DNA of 64,000 nucleotides from Lentisphaerota bacterium (GTDB lineage: Bacteria; Verrucomicrobiota; Lentisphaeria; Victivallales; Victivallaceae): NCBI GenBank assembly GCA_015061575.1, contig SUWF01000010.1, forward strand, positions 1-64,000. The letters run 5' to 3'. Below the pieces are notes generated by a model, which was not told the origin of the DNA, searched no databases, and saw nothing but the letters and a program-made list of their open reading frames with translations. The position numbers and the translations under genes were made by a program. Below are positions 8,124 through 17,379 of this stretch, piece after piece; positions within the stretch are counted from its first letter, which is position 1, and the number at the start of each line of letters is the position of its first letter.

Positions 8124-9721
8124 AATACCGGATATTGGGGGCGTTGGCTTTTTTGGGACTGCTGATCTTGCTGCCGGCACTTTTGCGGGAAGCTCCGGCG
8201 GTGGCGGAAAAATCCTCCGGCTCGACGGATACTGTAATTATTGTAACGCCTCATGCGGAGTCGATCAAACATGAATTTGAACGGGGATTTCAGCGCTATT
8301 ACCAGCGCAGGTTCAACCGGGCGATCACCATCGACTGGCGCAGTCCCGGCGGAACTGCCGACATCGTGCGCTATATCAATGACCGCTACGAGGCGGCGTT
8401 CCGGCGCTATTGCGAAGAACGCAATTTGCCGTGGAACGCCAAAATTGCGGCGGCTTTCCGCAATCACCGGATCAAGGGCGACATCAGCGGCAAAAGCGGA
8501 GAAGAAGCCCGGGCGAGGGCGGAGTTTCTGCAGTCGGATGTTTCTGTAGATATCGATGTGTTTTTTGGCGGCGGCACTTACGATCACGCCAATCAGGCCC
8601 GCAAAGGTTACGCCGTGGATGCCGGTATCCGGCAGCTGCACCCGCAGTGGTTTGAACCTGAAATCATGCCGGAACGCTGGAGCGGAGAAGATATTTTTGA
8701 TCCCCGCGGCGGCTATTACGGGGTATGTCTGGCAACTTTCGGGATTTGTTATAATCCGGATCGGATGAAGGATTTGGGTGCGCCTCCCCAAAGGTGGCGG
8801 GATCTGACGGCAAGCAAATATTTTAATACATTAGCCGTGGCTGACCCCACCAAGTCAGGTTCGATCAACAAGTGTTTTGAAGTAATCATCCAGCAGTGTA
8901 TGGCTGAAGCCGTTGCTGATAAAAAAGGTGTTGCTCAGGGCTGGCACGATGGATTTGCCTTGATCCGACGGCTGGTTGGCAATGCCCGCAGTATAACCGA
9001 AAGTGCCGGACGGGTGACCCGGGAAGTGGCTTCCGGTAATGCTGCTGCCGGCATGGCGATCGATTTTTATGCTTTGAGCGAAGCGCAATTTGCGGCTTTT
9101 CAGACGCAGAATAAGGCCCGGCGGATCGAGTATGTTCCGCCGGAGGGCGGCAGTTCAGTTTCGGCCGATCCGGTGCAGCTGCTGCGGGGAGCGCCCAACC
9201 GGCAGCAGGCAGTGGCATTTATAGAGTTTCTGCTTTCCGAGGAAGGACAGCAGTTGTGGCAGTATCGCGCCGGCACGCCCGGCGGTCCGGAAAAATATAC
9301 GCTGCGCCGTCCGCCGGTACGGCGGGATCTTTACAGCAGCAAACATCAAAAATTTATGGCCGATGCCAACTATAATCCCTACACGGCTACCGGAAATTTT
9401 GAATATCACGGAGAGTGGACGGGACGCTATTTTAATTTGATAAGAGTATTGATCCGCACTACCATGTTGGATGCTGCTGATGAGCTGCAGAAGGCGTGGC
9501 GGGCAATCATTGCCGCCGGAGGCGAAAGTGCAGTTCCGGAGGCTGCGGCCATGTTTGATAAAGCAGTTGTTCCGTATAGGAAAGCAGCTGAAGCCGCCGC
9601 CGGATTGACGGTCAGGGCCGACAATCCCATGAGTGAAGTAATAAAATTGCGCCGCAGCTGGACGGAACACGCCATAGCCTGTTACCGGCAGGCTGCGGTA
9701 TTGGCTGCAGCAGGAAAATAA
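8120..9721 (+). CDS. Extracellular solute-binding protein of an ABC importer (iron-type)
   Basis: A 533-residue periplasmic binding protein translationally coupled (ATGA overlap) to the preceding ATPase. The N-terminus has a hydrophobic export segment, about residues 5-22 (ILGALAFLGLLILLPALL). The body has family-1 binding-protein features: VIIVTPHAESIKHEFERGF near 38, FFGGGTYDHANQA near 150, and FGICYNPDRMKDLG near 210, the hinge region seen in ferric-iron binding proteins. The length exceeds typical FbpA (about 340) because of extra material after about residue 60 and a C-terminal helical extension. Together with the permease at 138-1805 it would complete an FbpABC-like system. The ligand is unproven. 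Confidence 0.82.
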   Translation: MKYRILGALAFLGLLILLPALLREAPAVAEKSSGSTDTVIIVTPHAESIKHEFERGFQRYYQRRFNRAITIDWRSPGGTADIVRYINDRYEAAFRRYCEERNLPWNAKIAAAFRNHRIKGDISGKSGEEARARAEFLQSDVSVDIDVFFGGGTYDHANQARKGYAVDAGIRQLHPQWFEPEIMPERWSGEDIFDPRGGYYGVCLATFGICYNPDRMKDLGAPPQRWRDLTASKYFNTLAVADPTKSGSINKCFEVIIQQCMAEAVADKKGVAQGWHDGFALIRRLVGNARSITESAGRVTREVASGNAAAGMAIDFYALSEAQFAAFQTQNKARRIEYVPPEGGSSVSADPVQLLRGAPNRQQAVAFIEFLLSEEGQQLWQYRAGTPGGPEKYTLRRPPVRRDLYSSKHQKFMADANYNPYTATGNFEYHGEWTGRYFNLIRVLIRTTMLDAADELQKAWRAIIAAGGESAVPEAAAMFDKAVVPYRKAAEAAAGLTVRADNPMSEVIKLRRSWTEHAIACYRQAAVLAAAGK

Positions 9722-9746
9722 ATAAGTATATTTTCGGCTGCAGGGG

Positions 9747-9776
9747 TTGAAAAATACAAATTTTTCAGTATATTAT
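9747..9776 (+). promoter_or_regulatory. Putative sigma-70 promoter of the first pseudopilin
   Basis: TTGAAA (9747-9752) and TATTAT (9771-9776) with an 18-nt spacer. A strong AAGGAG (9812-9817) precedes the ATG at 9828, suggesting good expression. Confidence 0.55.
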
Positions 9777-9827
9777 TTAAATGTACGAACAGAATATTTT
9801 TAATTATAAATCAAGGAGTAACGTATT

Positions 9828-10649
9828 ATGAACCAGAGCAGAGAATTCCGATATGGGCGTATTATTGATCACGAAGAACATTACAGACGCCCTGCCCATG
9901 GGCAGGGTAAAGCACGCTTTACCCTTATAGAACTCCTTGTTGTGATTGCGATCATTGCGATTTTAGCAGCCATGCTGCTGCCGGCGTTGTCAGCGGCCCG
10001 GGAGCGTGCCAAGGCGAGCCAGTGCGTAAATAAACTCAAACAAATCGGTTTGGCCAAAACAGCTTATGCTATGGATAACAAAGACAATCTGCCGTTTTAT
10101 ATCCATGTGGCGATCAACTGCGGCGCCGGGAAAAGTGAACGGTCTTTTGGTAACGGAAACCATCGCAACAGTACAGCACTGCGCTCTGTGCTGTTGGCGC
10201 TCGGATATTTCGGGGAAGAAAAAAATACTGCCGGTAATCCCGGGGCTGATGCTCAAACTGAACGCTATTACCACTGCCCGTCCGATTCGGTGAATTTTAT
10301 GACTGTAGCTGACAATCCCGATGTAGCTTCCAGCAGCCTGCTGCAATCTTACGCCCGTGCGCTGGTTACACCGTATTATATTCTTAACGACGGCAAAACG
10401 CTTTTCAAGGGCGACACCACCCGGGCCCGTCACGCTATGGGAGCCGAAGTCGATCCCGGCAATCTGATTACTTGTGATACAGGCTTTTTCAAAACAGATA
10501 TCGATGCCGGGAAGTCCAACCACCCCAACAGTATAAATTGTTTGTACATTGGAGGTCATGTCAAGAACGTCAATCACAATCTGATCAATAAGATCACCGG
10601 TAATATGGCGGCCATGCCGGTACTGGATGACCGTGCGCCGCTTGAATAA
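9828..10649 (+). CDS. Pseudopilin-like protein (prepilin-type N-terminal domain)
   Basis: A 273-residue protein with a 31-residue polar leader, then [19 protein letters not shown], the type IV pilin/type II secretion pseudopilin hydrophobic helix with Glu at +5. The residue before the Phe is Arg (KAR-F), not the usual Gly, so normal prepilin peptidase cleavage is uncertain. The rest is a globular domain with paired cysteines (NCG, HCP, TCD). It ends in [12 protein letters not shown], matching the H-x9-DG-type signature common in Lentisphaerota and Planctomycetota pseudopilins. It is followed by a terminator and then a 1144-residue secreted hydrolase. Related proteins are at 49352-50185 and 57250-57882. 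The actual function (pilus, secretion pseudopilus or surface protein) is unknown. Confidence 0.85.
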   Translation: MNQSREFRYGRIIDHEEHYRRPAHGQGKARFTLIELLVVIAIIAILAAMLLPALSAARERAKASQCVNKLKQIGLAKTAYAMDNKDNLPFYIHVAINCGAGKSERSFGNGNHRNSTALRSVLLALGYFGEEKNTAGNPGADAQTERYYHCPSDSVNFMTVADNPDVASSSLLQSYARALVTPYYILNDGKTLFKGDTTRARHAMGAEVDPGNLITCDTGFFKTDIDAGKSNHPNSINCLYIGGHVKNVNHNLINKITGNMAAMPVLDDRAPLE

Positions 10650-10681
10650 GCTGATATTGCCAGCTCGAAATATTGTTTTAG

Positions 10682-10722
10682 CTTCCCTGGTGGTGGCAAC
10701 GCCGGGCCAGGGAAGTTTTTTT
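10682..10722 (+). terminator. Intrinsic terminator/attenuator between pseudopilin and hydrolase
   Basis: Stem CTTCCCTGG / CCAGGGAAG with a 16-nt loop followed by seven T residues, 32 nt after the pseudopilin stop and 38 nt before the hydrolase start. It would end most transcripts; the hydrolase may be expressed by read-through. Confidence 0.85.
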
Positions 10723-10760
10723 AATCAGAAATTTTTACCATAAAAACAAAAGGATAAAAC

Positions 10761-13700
10761 ATGTCGAAAAAATTACTTGTCATGCTGCTGGCGGCAGTGG
10801 GACTGCAGCTTTGCGGCGGGAATTTTGCTTTGGAAAAGGACGGCAGTGTGCTTTTTCACGGCAAAAGACTTTTTGAAGAATCTGTAACTGTGTTGGATAA
10901 AATCATTCCGTTGGCCGAAGCGGCTCCGGAAATAAATACACAGCAGCTGCCCGGCAAAGGTACTGCGATCAATCGTATCGGCAAAAATCCGCAGATCATG
11001 CCGTGCCGCCGGGAGGCCTTTATCAGCAGCGATGGCAATGCTGTGGAAATTTCTTTTCAAGGCCACATAGAGTCGTTCCGGATGCCGACCGAAGCTTTGC
11101 CGACCAATAATAATTACCGTATGACGCTGGATCTGAGCGATTTTGATGGCGGCAAATACTTTGTGATCACCGGACGTTCTTCCAAAACCTCCGAAAAAAG
11201 CGGCGTGTTCAAGCTGGACGGCAGTTTTTCGCCGGGCGGCAGCCGTTTTCTGGCGTTGGAAAAAGATGGCCGTAAACTGGCGATCGATTTCAATGTGGAC
11301 GGCGTGACGACCTATTCCAGTGCCGGTGTGCATCTTACTACCCGTGACGGCAAAGTGGTAGCTTCGATGGGGACGACTTTCCGCTATCCGGGCGGTACTT
11401 TCAGTCCCAAAGCCTATTTCTATGAAGGCGATGCGGCGCTGCATCACTGGAACCATGCCCGCAAAAAGTATTCCTATTCGCAGGACTTTGAGGCGGATTT
11501 TGCTTACAGCTTCGGCGCCGTCAAGACCGGCAAGCAGTTCGTTCATGCTGATAGCCGGCTTTATCCAACTGTGGGTAAACGGGCCGGTTGGGAAAAAGCA
11601 CCGGCGGCGGAAACGGTCAAACTGGCCGATTCCGGAGCGCTGTACAGCTATTTGAAGGGTTCCGGCAAGGCGGTTTTCAAGGTCGATAAACTCAAAAGCG
11701 GGATTTATTTTGTAACGCTGCGTTCCGGTAACGGTGCGCAGACCAGCGGAAAATTTTCGGTCAAGGTGGAAAATGAATATCTGCTCAAAGATTTTCAGAT
11801 CCCTGCCGGGGAAGTGCTGACCGCCACGCTGCCGGTTTGGATCGAAGACGGTACTGCGGAAGTAACTTTGGAGGGTAATTGGCAGCTCAGTACATTGATG
11901 TTCCAGCTGCTGCAGACCAGCTTTGAAGACCGGCGTTTCCGGCGCGGATTTTGGGTCAGCGATGCCTACGAGCCCAGCATACTTTTGAAGAACGAACATT
12001 ATAAAAAGCATCCGGCTATGGCTTGGGATGTGATCACGGAGCCGCTGGCTCCGCATCGGACGGTGGTGCCGAAAAACTTCAAACTCCAAATGCCCCGGGA
12101 AACTCTCCTGCCAGCGAGCAGCGAAAAAAATAATTGGCGTTTTAATGAAATTTATCTCTCCTTTGGAGCCAATAAATCCAAGTTTACCGACTTTGGTACG
12201 CCGGAACTCAAGAGCCGGGCGATTGATGCTGTGACCCGGGGCAACAGTGGTATTCTGCTGATTTCCGGGATGCTGTCACGGCACACCTTTCCGCAGCACA
12301 TGGATCGGGTCGATGATTATATTGCAGAATTTACCAAAATTGCGCATCGCCGCAATATCAAGGTGCTGGATCATGTGGATATGCCGCTTTTGTGGAATGC
12401 CGATTCCGGGTTCCGGGTGATGTGCGAAACCACCCCCCAGCTGCAGCGCAATGTTTATACCGGGGCGGTCAACCGGGTGTACTGCATCAACAACCCCATG
12501 CGTAATGAAGTATTCTTTAACTGGACAAAAAATCTGATCCGCAAGGCTGATATCGATGGGATCATGGTCGATGAAGTAACTTTCTTTACCGAAAACTTCT
12601 GCGGCTGCCGTTTCTGCCGGACGCAATTCACCAAAGACACCGGGTTGACTCTTTCCATGGACGAAACCGATCCGAATCTGGGCAATTCCAACAGTCTGGT
12701 TTGGAAAGCCTGGATCGTCTGGCGCTATAAGTCCATCGGTGACTGGTGGGTAAATTACCGCAAGGCGACCAACGAAGTCAAAAAAGACTTTTCCATGCTG
12801 CTTTACACGACGCACTGGGGATTTTCCAGCCGTCATGCGCTGCCGTTGTTTGAAGGCGCCCGGGCCGTGGATATTCTGGGTACGGAGATCATGAGCCGCA
12901 ACGTTATGGCTGCGCATCGTCCGGTCAATGCTTACCGCAAGATGAAAAGCGGTTTGGGTGATCACTATCATGCTCCGATCTACGGCTTGGTTTATCCGGG
13001 CAGCGGCTGCTGGCACATTGCCTATTTTGGTTGGGCGCTGAACTATATGAGCCGCCAGACAACCTGGGATAAAAGCCAGGAAAAACCCGCCGATGGGGTC
13101 GATTATATGAATTACGCTGAACGGCTGGATCACAGCAACAGCTATCCGGCCAGCGATGTGGTGATCGTTTATTCCCAGCCCTCGGTGACTTTCCCGGCCA
13201 GTATGCGCTATGTAAATGAGATATTGGGAGTGTCGGAAGTTTTGACCGAATTGGGAATCATGCACGATTTTATCATCGATGAAGCTCTGCTGGATCCCCG
13301 GCAGATGGCCCGGGTCAAAACTTTGGTATTGGCCAATGCCCGCTGTATGAGTGATGAGCAAATAGCTGTGGTGCGGGAGTTTGCCAAAAAGGGCGGTACG
13401 GTCTACATGAGTTTCCACTGCGGCAGTGCCGATGAGTTGGGCGTGCCGCGCAAAAAGTGGCCGTTTGAAGATATATTCGGTTTCCAGATCCGCACGATGA
13501 AAGCGCCGAACGTCAACATTGCTTCGCGCAATACCCGCGAATTTAAAGTTGGCAGCGATCAGTGGCAGAAAATTTCTGCAACGCCGTTTTCACGCACTTT
13601 CGGCAACCTCAAGAAGAATGCGGTCGTGGAAGTGGCGTTAAAAGATCGCAAAAATGAAGTTCCGTGTGTGGTCAGTGCTGATTACGGTAAAGGCAAATTC

Positions 13701-14195
13701 ATTTTCAGCAATGTTGCCTGGGGGGCTAAAGTCGTAGAATTTGAATGCGGTCCCGGCAAAAAATACTCTTGGAATCCGCCGGCAGCCGATCTGGCAATGG
13801 TGCAGACAGTATTGCGCAAACTGCAGCCCGCTGAACCGGTGGTGCGCTTTGTCGAGCGGCCGCTGGAAGTGATGACTTCAGTTACCGGCAACAAGCAGGG
13901 CCGTACCGATATGCTGGTAGTCAATTTGCTGAACTGCAGCAAGGCCCGCTTTAAGGTCGGTCAGATGATTCCCGCCCGGATGACTGCCGACTGGGGCAGG
14001 GTGGATGGCAAGGTGATCTTTGAGGCCCGTCCGCCGCAGGGCAAAGGGCTGGAAGTTTATGCGGTATCGCCGGAATTTACCGGCCGCAAAAAAGTGGCCT
14101 GGGAACAGCTGCGCAACGGCATGGTGCAAGTAACAGTGCCGGGCGAAATGATCAAAACGTTTTTGGAAATACGCATGAGCGTACAGATCCCATGA
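10761..14195 (+). CDS. Large secreted glycoside-hydrolase-like protein
   Basis: A 1144-residue exported protein with a signal peptide (residues 1 to about 21). Residues about 22-450 look like beta-rich accessory domains. A TIM-barrel-like region at about 455-780 includes NIKVLDHVDMPLLW, VYCINNPMRNEVFF and ADIDGIMVDEVTFF (near 598), whose Asp-Glu could be catalytic, followed by a CGCRFC cysteine cluster. Residues about 790-920 resemble the glutamine-amidotransferase-like trimerisation domain of GH42 beta-galactosidases (VVIVYSQPS, VKTLVLANARCMSDEQIAVVREF, GGTVYMSF). A beta-rich tail follows. This points to a GH42-like or alpha-amylase-superfamily enzyme acting on an extracellular glycan; family and substrate are not established. 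AAAGGAT precedes the ATG. It follows a pseudopilin gene. Confidence 0.7.
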   Translation: MSKKLLVMLLAAVGLQLCGGNFALEKDGSVLFHGKRLFEESVTVLDKIIPLAEAAPEINTQQLPGKGTAINRIGKNPQIMPCRREAFISSDGNAVEISFQGHIESFRMPTEALPTNNNYRMTLDLSDFDGGKYFVITGRSSKTSEKSGVFKLDGSFSPGGSRFLALEKDGRKLAIDFNVDGVTTYSSAGVHLTTRDGKVVASMGTTFRYPGGTFSPKAYFYEGDAALHHWNHARKKYSYSQDFEADFAYSFGAVKTGKQFVHADSRLYPTVGKRAGWEKAPAAETVKLADSGALYSYLKGSGKAVFKVDKLKSGIYFVTLRSGNGAQTSGKFSVKVENEYLLKDFQIPAGEVLTATLPVWIEDGTAEVTLEGNWQLSTLMFQLLQTSFEDRRFRRGFWVSDAYEPSILLKNEHYKKHPAMAWDVITEPLAPHRTVVPKNFKLQMPRETLLPASSEKNNWRFNEIYLSFGANKSKFTDFGTPELKSRAIDAVTRGNSGILLISGMLSRHTFPQHMDRVDDYIAEFTKIAHRRNIKVLDHVDMPLLWNADSGFRVMCETTPQLQRNVYTGAVNRVYCINNPMRNEVFFNWTKNLIRKADIDGIMVDEVTFFTENFCGCRFCRTQFTKDTGLTLSMDETDPNLGNSNSLVWKAWIVWRYKSIGDWWVNYRKATNEVKKDFSMLLYTTHWGFSSRHALPLFEGARAVDILGTEIMSRNVMAAHRPVNAYRKMKSGLGDHYHAPIYGLVYPGSGCWHIAYFGWALNYMSRQTTWDKSQEKPADGVDYMNYAERLDHSNSYPASDVVIVYSQPSVTFPASMRYVNEILGVSEVLTELGIMHDFIIDEALLDPRQMARVKTLVLANARCMSDEQIAVVREFAKKGGTVYMSFHCGSADELGVPRKKWPFEDIFGFQIRTMKAPNVNIASRNTREFKVGSDQWQKISATPFSRTFGNLKKNAVVEVALKDRKNEVPCVVSADYGKGKFIFSNVAWGAKVVEFECGPGKKYSWNPPAADLAMVQTVLRKLQPAEPVVRFVERPLEVMTSVTGNKQGRTDMLVVNLLNCSKARFKVGQMIPARMTADWGRVDGKVIFEARPPQGKGLEVYAVSPEFTGRKKVAWEQLRNGMVQVTVPGEMIKTFLEIRMSVQIP

Positions 14196-14243
14196 AGTTG
14201 AACGTTCTCCGTTCAGGGTATATTTATTGTTGATATTGAACAA

Positions 14244-14279
14244 GGGCCGTTGCAAAACTTGACAGTTTTGCAACGGCCC
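14244..14279. terminator. Perfect 16-bp hairpin between convergent genes; second copy of the 65-99 repeat
   Basis: Arms GGGCCGTTGCAAAACT (14244-14259) and AGTTTTGCAACGGCCC (14264-14279) are perfectly complementary around TGAC. It separates the convergent plus-strand hydrolase and minus-strand esterase and may stop transcription from both sides, although the adjacent T-runs are short. The arm sequence matches the hairpin at 65-99 almost exactly. Confidence 0.6.
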
Positions 14280-14314
14280 GGTTGTTTTAATTGGAAAAGC
14301 TTTTCAGCTCAGCA

Positions 14315-15754
14315 TCACTGCTTTTCAAAGCGGATGGTCGGTTCGCCTTTGAACGATATTATATATTTACCGCCGGTGACCGGATAAGTTACTTCGTCAG
14401 CAGTGTCAAGGTCGCTGGGTTGAGCGAGCAACGCCGGAAACTTGCCATTTTCAGCGATGTATGCGCCGCCGAATTTAGCGATGATTTCCGGTCGGTTGCC
14501 GATGCTGTGCCCGGTGTTTTTGATGATCTTGCCATCCACGTCGTTGAGAGTCAAAAAATGCGTATCAGGACGGAATCCGGCCCGCACCATTTCGGAGGCG
14601 ATCACCATTTTGTCCGCCGGATTGCAGCTTTTATCATCCAAACCATGTACGATGACCACCTGATTGGCGGGATTCCATTTTTTTTGCAGTTTCAGGTGCG
14701 CCGGGCAGCCGGGATTGCGGATCTCCTGCATGGCAGGCGTCAGGTAGTGGGGAGATTGTGGATCACGCGAATAACCGGCATTGAGCTGGCCGATGCCGAA
14801 GGCTATATCATCAGTCAAACCGGGCATTCCGCACAAATCAATGATGCAGCCGAAGGTTCTGGGCGCAAGTTTGTTGACCATCAAGCTGACATTGCCGCCG
14901 CCGGAAGCTCCTGCTGCGTAGATGCGCCGCCGATTGAACGGTATTTGGGCATCATCCAATGCTTTCTGCACATAATATAGCGCACGCAAACAATCCATCG
15001 CCTGCAGAACACCATGCTCATAAGGGGCTTTTTTGCGGTCATATTTGCCGCTTTGCAAATAATTTACACTCATGCAGATCAAGTTGAAACGGTCGCTGAG
15101 AATATCGCACCACGGCGCTGTGTATTTCCAGGTGCCGCCCCAGTTGTGAGATACTATCATCAAACCGGTGTTGGCGTTGATCCCGACTTGTGGCGGACGC
15201 ACATAATATTCCACCGTGCGTTTGCCAGGCAGAAAACGGTACTCCTGGCCCTCAAATGATTTTACGCCCTGCAAAGTTTCCGGCGCCGGCACATTTTTAA
15301 GTATCCTGGAAGCTGTTGCTGCGGCAGATGGCAAAGCAGGCACATCATCATTGAGAGCCAGTAAAATACCACCGGCCCGGGTGGGGCGGCAGTCGATTTT
15401 TTCAGGAGGATTTTCGGCAATGAAAAGAGCGTATTTCAAAATTTGAGGATTGGAGCTGTTGCCGATGTACATGGTGCTGTTGAATGGCTGCAGAGCATAT
15501 TTTTTTACCATGCCGGGAGTACTGTCGTTGGCGCAGATGGCGATCAACGCTTTCCGGGTCCCCGGAGGCAGAATGATGTTGTATTTGCTGCATTTCTGCT
15601 CTGGAACCGGATTTTTGAATACCAGATTTTCGCTCAGTCCGGAAACTGTGTAGCTGCGGTCGCTCCAGGGTTTGCTGCCGTTTTTGATGATTTGATCGGC
15701 GGCGGTCAGGATAACACTGCAGCTCAGGAGTGTCAGTAAGAGGATTTTTTTCAT
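14315..15754 (-). CDS. Secreted alpha/beta-hydrolase
   Basis: A 479-residue exported hydrolase. The signal peptide spans residues 1 to about 19 (MKKILLLTLLSCSVILTAAD). An N-terminal beta-rich part of about 170 residues is followed by an alpha/beta-hydrolase fold. The oxyanion region is VSHNWGGTW, the nucleophile elbow GASGGG contains the presumed catalytic Ser, an acid is likely in VVIVHGLDDKSCNP, and a late His lies in NTGHSIGN. The arrangement resembles esterase/PHB-depolymerase or acyl-peptidase families; the substrate is not identifiable. It begins 33 nt after ftsW on the same strand, but its function looks unrelated to cell-wall synthesis. A carbohydrate esterase role would suit the glycan-degrading context. 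Confidence 0.7.
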   Translation of the reverse strand: MKKILLLTLLSCSVILTAADQIIKNGSKPWSDRSYTVSGLSENLVFKNPVPEQKCSKYNIILPPGTRKALIAICANDSTPGMVKKYALQPFNSTMYIGNSSNPQILKYALFIAENPPEKIDCRPTRAGGILLALNDDVPALPSAAATASRILKNVPAPETLQGVKSFEGQEYRFLPGKRTVEYYVRPPQVGINANTGLMIVSHNWGGTWKYTAPWCDILSDRFNLICMSVNYLQSGKYDRKKAPYEHGVLQAMDCLRALYYVQKALDDAQIPFNRRRIYAAGASGGGNVSLMVNKLAPRTFGCIIDLCGMPGLTDDIAFGIGQLNAGYSRDPQSPHYLTPAMQEIRNPGCPAHLKLQKKWNPANQVVIVHGLDDKSCNPADKMVIASEMVRAGFRPDTHFLTLNDVDGKIIKNTGHSIGNRPEIIAKFGGAYIAENGKFPALLAQPSDLDTADEVTYPVTGGKYIISFKGEPTIRFEKQ

Positions 15755-15787
15755 AGTTGCCTTACATCATAAGTTGTTAAATTTTTA

Positions 15788-16999
15788 TCACTTGGGCAAT
15801 GACGAATTTTCCAGTGCCGGGGTGGATTTTTTCCGCAGCGGCCAGTTATCGGTCAAGCCGGGAACATTTTCCAATCCGACGCTGATGAGTAATCCTACCA
15901 TGATCATATTCATCAGCAGATTGCTGCCTCCGTAACTGATCAACGGTGCTGAAATGCCTTTAGTCGGCAAGCCGCCGGCCACTACTCCGATATTGATGGC
16001 GGCCTGCAAGACGATCAACAGCGTCAGGGTCTGCGCCAGCAGCATACCGTACCTGGAACGGGAATTCAGTGCTATTTTCATGCCGAAATAACCGAAAGCC
16101 AGATAGCCGGCCACTACGCACAGCAAACCGATAAACCCCAACTCTTCGCCAACGACCGCCAGAATAAAGTCGGTGTGAGCTTCGGGCAGATAGCGCATTT
16201 TCATGCGGCTTTCCATAAAGCCAATGCCATACAAGCCGCCGGAGCCCAGCGCCAGCTGGGAGTTCCACAGCTGATAGCCGTCAGTATCACGCAAGGTCGT
16301 ATCGCCGGGGTTGGTGAACGAGGTCACGCGCGAGAGCCGTTCCGGGTCAAATACCGTCAAATAGAGTGTCAGCACCGCCAGCACTATGGGTATGACCAGC
16401 AGCAGACGTTTCTGCAAGCCGCCGCTGAATGCCAGCGACCCCATGGCTGTTGCCAGCAGGAGTGTTGTGCCCAGATCTTTACCGGCGACGACCAGCAGCA
16501 GGATCACGCCGATGATCACGGCCGGGCGGATGAGTTGTTTGAACTTCCGGAAATCCGCCACATTGCGCAGATTATCTGCAATGATCTGCGCTCCGTAAAG
16601 CGAAAGCACAACTTTGGCCATTTCTGACGGCTGAAATCGCATATTGCTCCACGGTATGATGATCCAGCGGTTGGCGCCGTTGATCGGTTTGGACAACGCC
16701 GCCCAAATCAGCAAAATTGCCAGCAGCGACAGCAGCCAGGGGCACCACGAACCGATCCGACGGTACCCCAGAAAAATCACCGTAAGCATAGCCGCAGTAC
16801 CGATAAATGCCCAACGCAGCTGCGCATATAAAAACTTTTCTCCCACGGTGGCAAACGATGTGGAGTAGAGCATGGTCAAACCGAACAGCATGATCGAGAA
16901 GGCGATCAGACCGGCTGCCATGGCGTACAAAAGTGAGCGTTCATCCTGACGGCGGTTGAGTGAGTTGACCAGCTCGGTCATTTCCTGTTGTTTGAGCAT
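15788..16999 (-). CDS. ftsW: Peptidoglycan polymerase FtsW (SEDS family)
   Basis: A 403-residue multi-pass SEDS glycosyltransferase that polymerises lipid II at the septum with a class B penicillin-binding protein. About ten hydrophobic segments follow a cytosolic N-terminus of about 25 residues. Diagnostic stretches are GANRWI (near 108), FQPSEMAK (near 121), the large extracellular loop with PEAHTDFILAVVGEELGF (near 270), and GLPTKGISAPLISYGGSNLL near 347, the C-terminal SEDS signature. FtsW and RodA are close relatives. FtsW is preferred because of the PEAHTDFI form and FtsW-like length, but without neighbouring mur or mre genes the choice is not certain. It follows a 106-residue unknown protein by 45 nt. 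Confidence 0.85.
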   Translation of the reverse strand: MLKQQEMTELVNSLNRRQDERSLLYAMAAGLIAFSIMLFGLTMLYSTSFATVGEKFLYAQLRWAFIGTAAMLTVIFLGYRRIGSWCPWLLSLLAILLIWAALSKPINGANRWIIIPWSNMRFQPSEMAKVVLSLYGAQIIADNLRNVADFRKFKQLIRPAVIIGVILLLVVAGKDLGTTLLLATAMGSLAFSGGLQKRLLLVIPIVLAVLTLYLTVFDPERLSRVTSFTNPGDTTLRDTDGYQLWNSQLALGSGGLYGIGFMESRMKMRYLPEAHTDFILAVVGEELGFIGLLCVVAGYLAFGYFGMKIALNSRSRYGMLLAQTLTLLIVLQAAINIGVVAGGLPTKGISAPLISYGGSNLLMNMIMVGLLISVGLENVPGLTDNWPLRKKSTPALENSSLPK

Positions 17000-17044
17000 C
17001 TTTCTCCTTTGTTAAATTTACGGGCGAATTGTTTTTTTCAGTAT

Positions 17045-17365
17045 TCAGCAGATGATTTTTTTTTCGGTCAAAGTCCAATAGCCGTCCGCCAGATGAAAAG
17101 CTCCTGCGGTACGGAAATTATTGTCATAACGGCTGCGCAATTCTGCACTGATTTCTGCTGCGGATACTTCTCCGAGGGCGGTAAAACGGTACTCCAAGTC
17201 GCCTGGAAAAGTTTTTTCGCTGCAGATCAAAACTATTTTATCAGCAAATACGGTAATACCTTCCACGGCCAGACCGGTTCGATTGCAGGCCCGGTTGACC
17301 ATGGCAGATACTCCTGATTCATCAAGCCGGAGTTCATCTCCGGAAATTTCAATAAGCTTGAACAT
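17045..17365 (-). CDS. Small conserved-looking hypothetical protein between UAP-like gene and ftsW
   Basis: A 106-residue soluble protein with no signal peptide or membrane segment and no family recognised. It has alternating beta strands and a helix (ESGVSAMVNRACNRTGLAV, AAEISAELRSRYDNNF). Its start lies 14 nt after the stop of the pyrophosphorylase-like gene and it has no clear Shine-Dalgarno, so translational coupling is likely. Position in a UDP-amino-sugar/ftsW cluster suggests a cell-envelope role, but that is only inference. Confidence 0.6.
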   Translation of the reverse strand: MFKLIEISGDELRLDESGVSAMVNRACNRTGLAVEGITVFADKIVLICSEKTFPGDLEYRFTALGEVSAAEISAELRSRYDNNFRTAGAFHLADGYWTLTEKKIIC

Positions 17366-17379
17366 AACGCAACGATATT

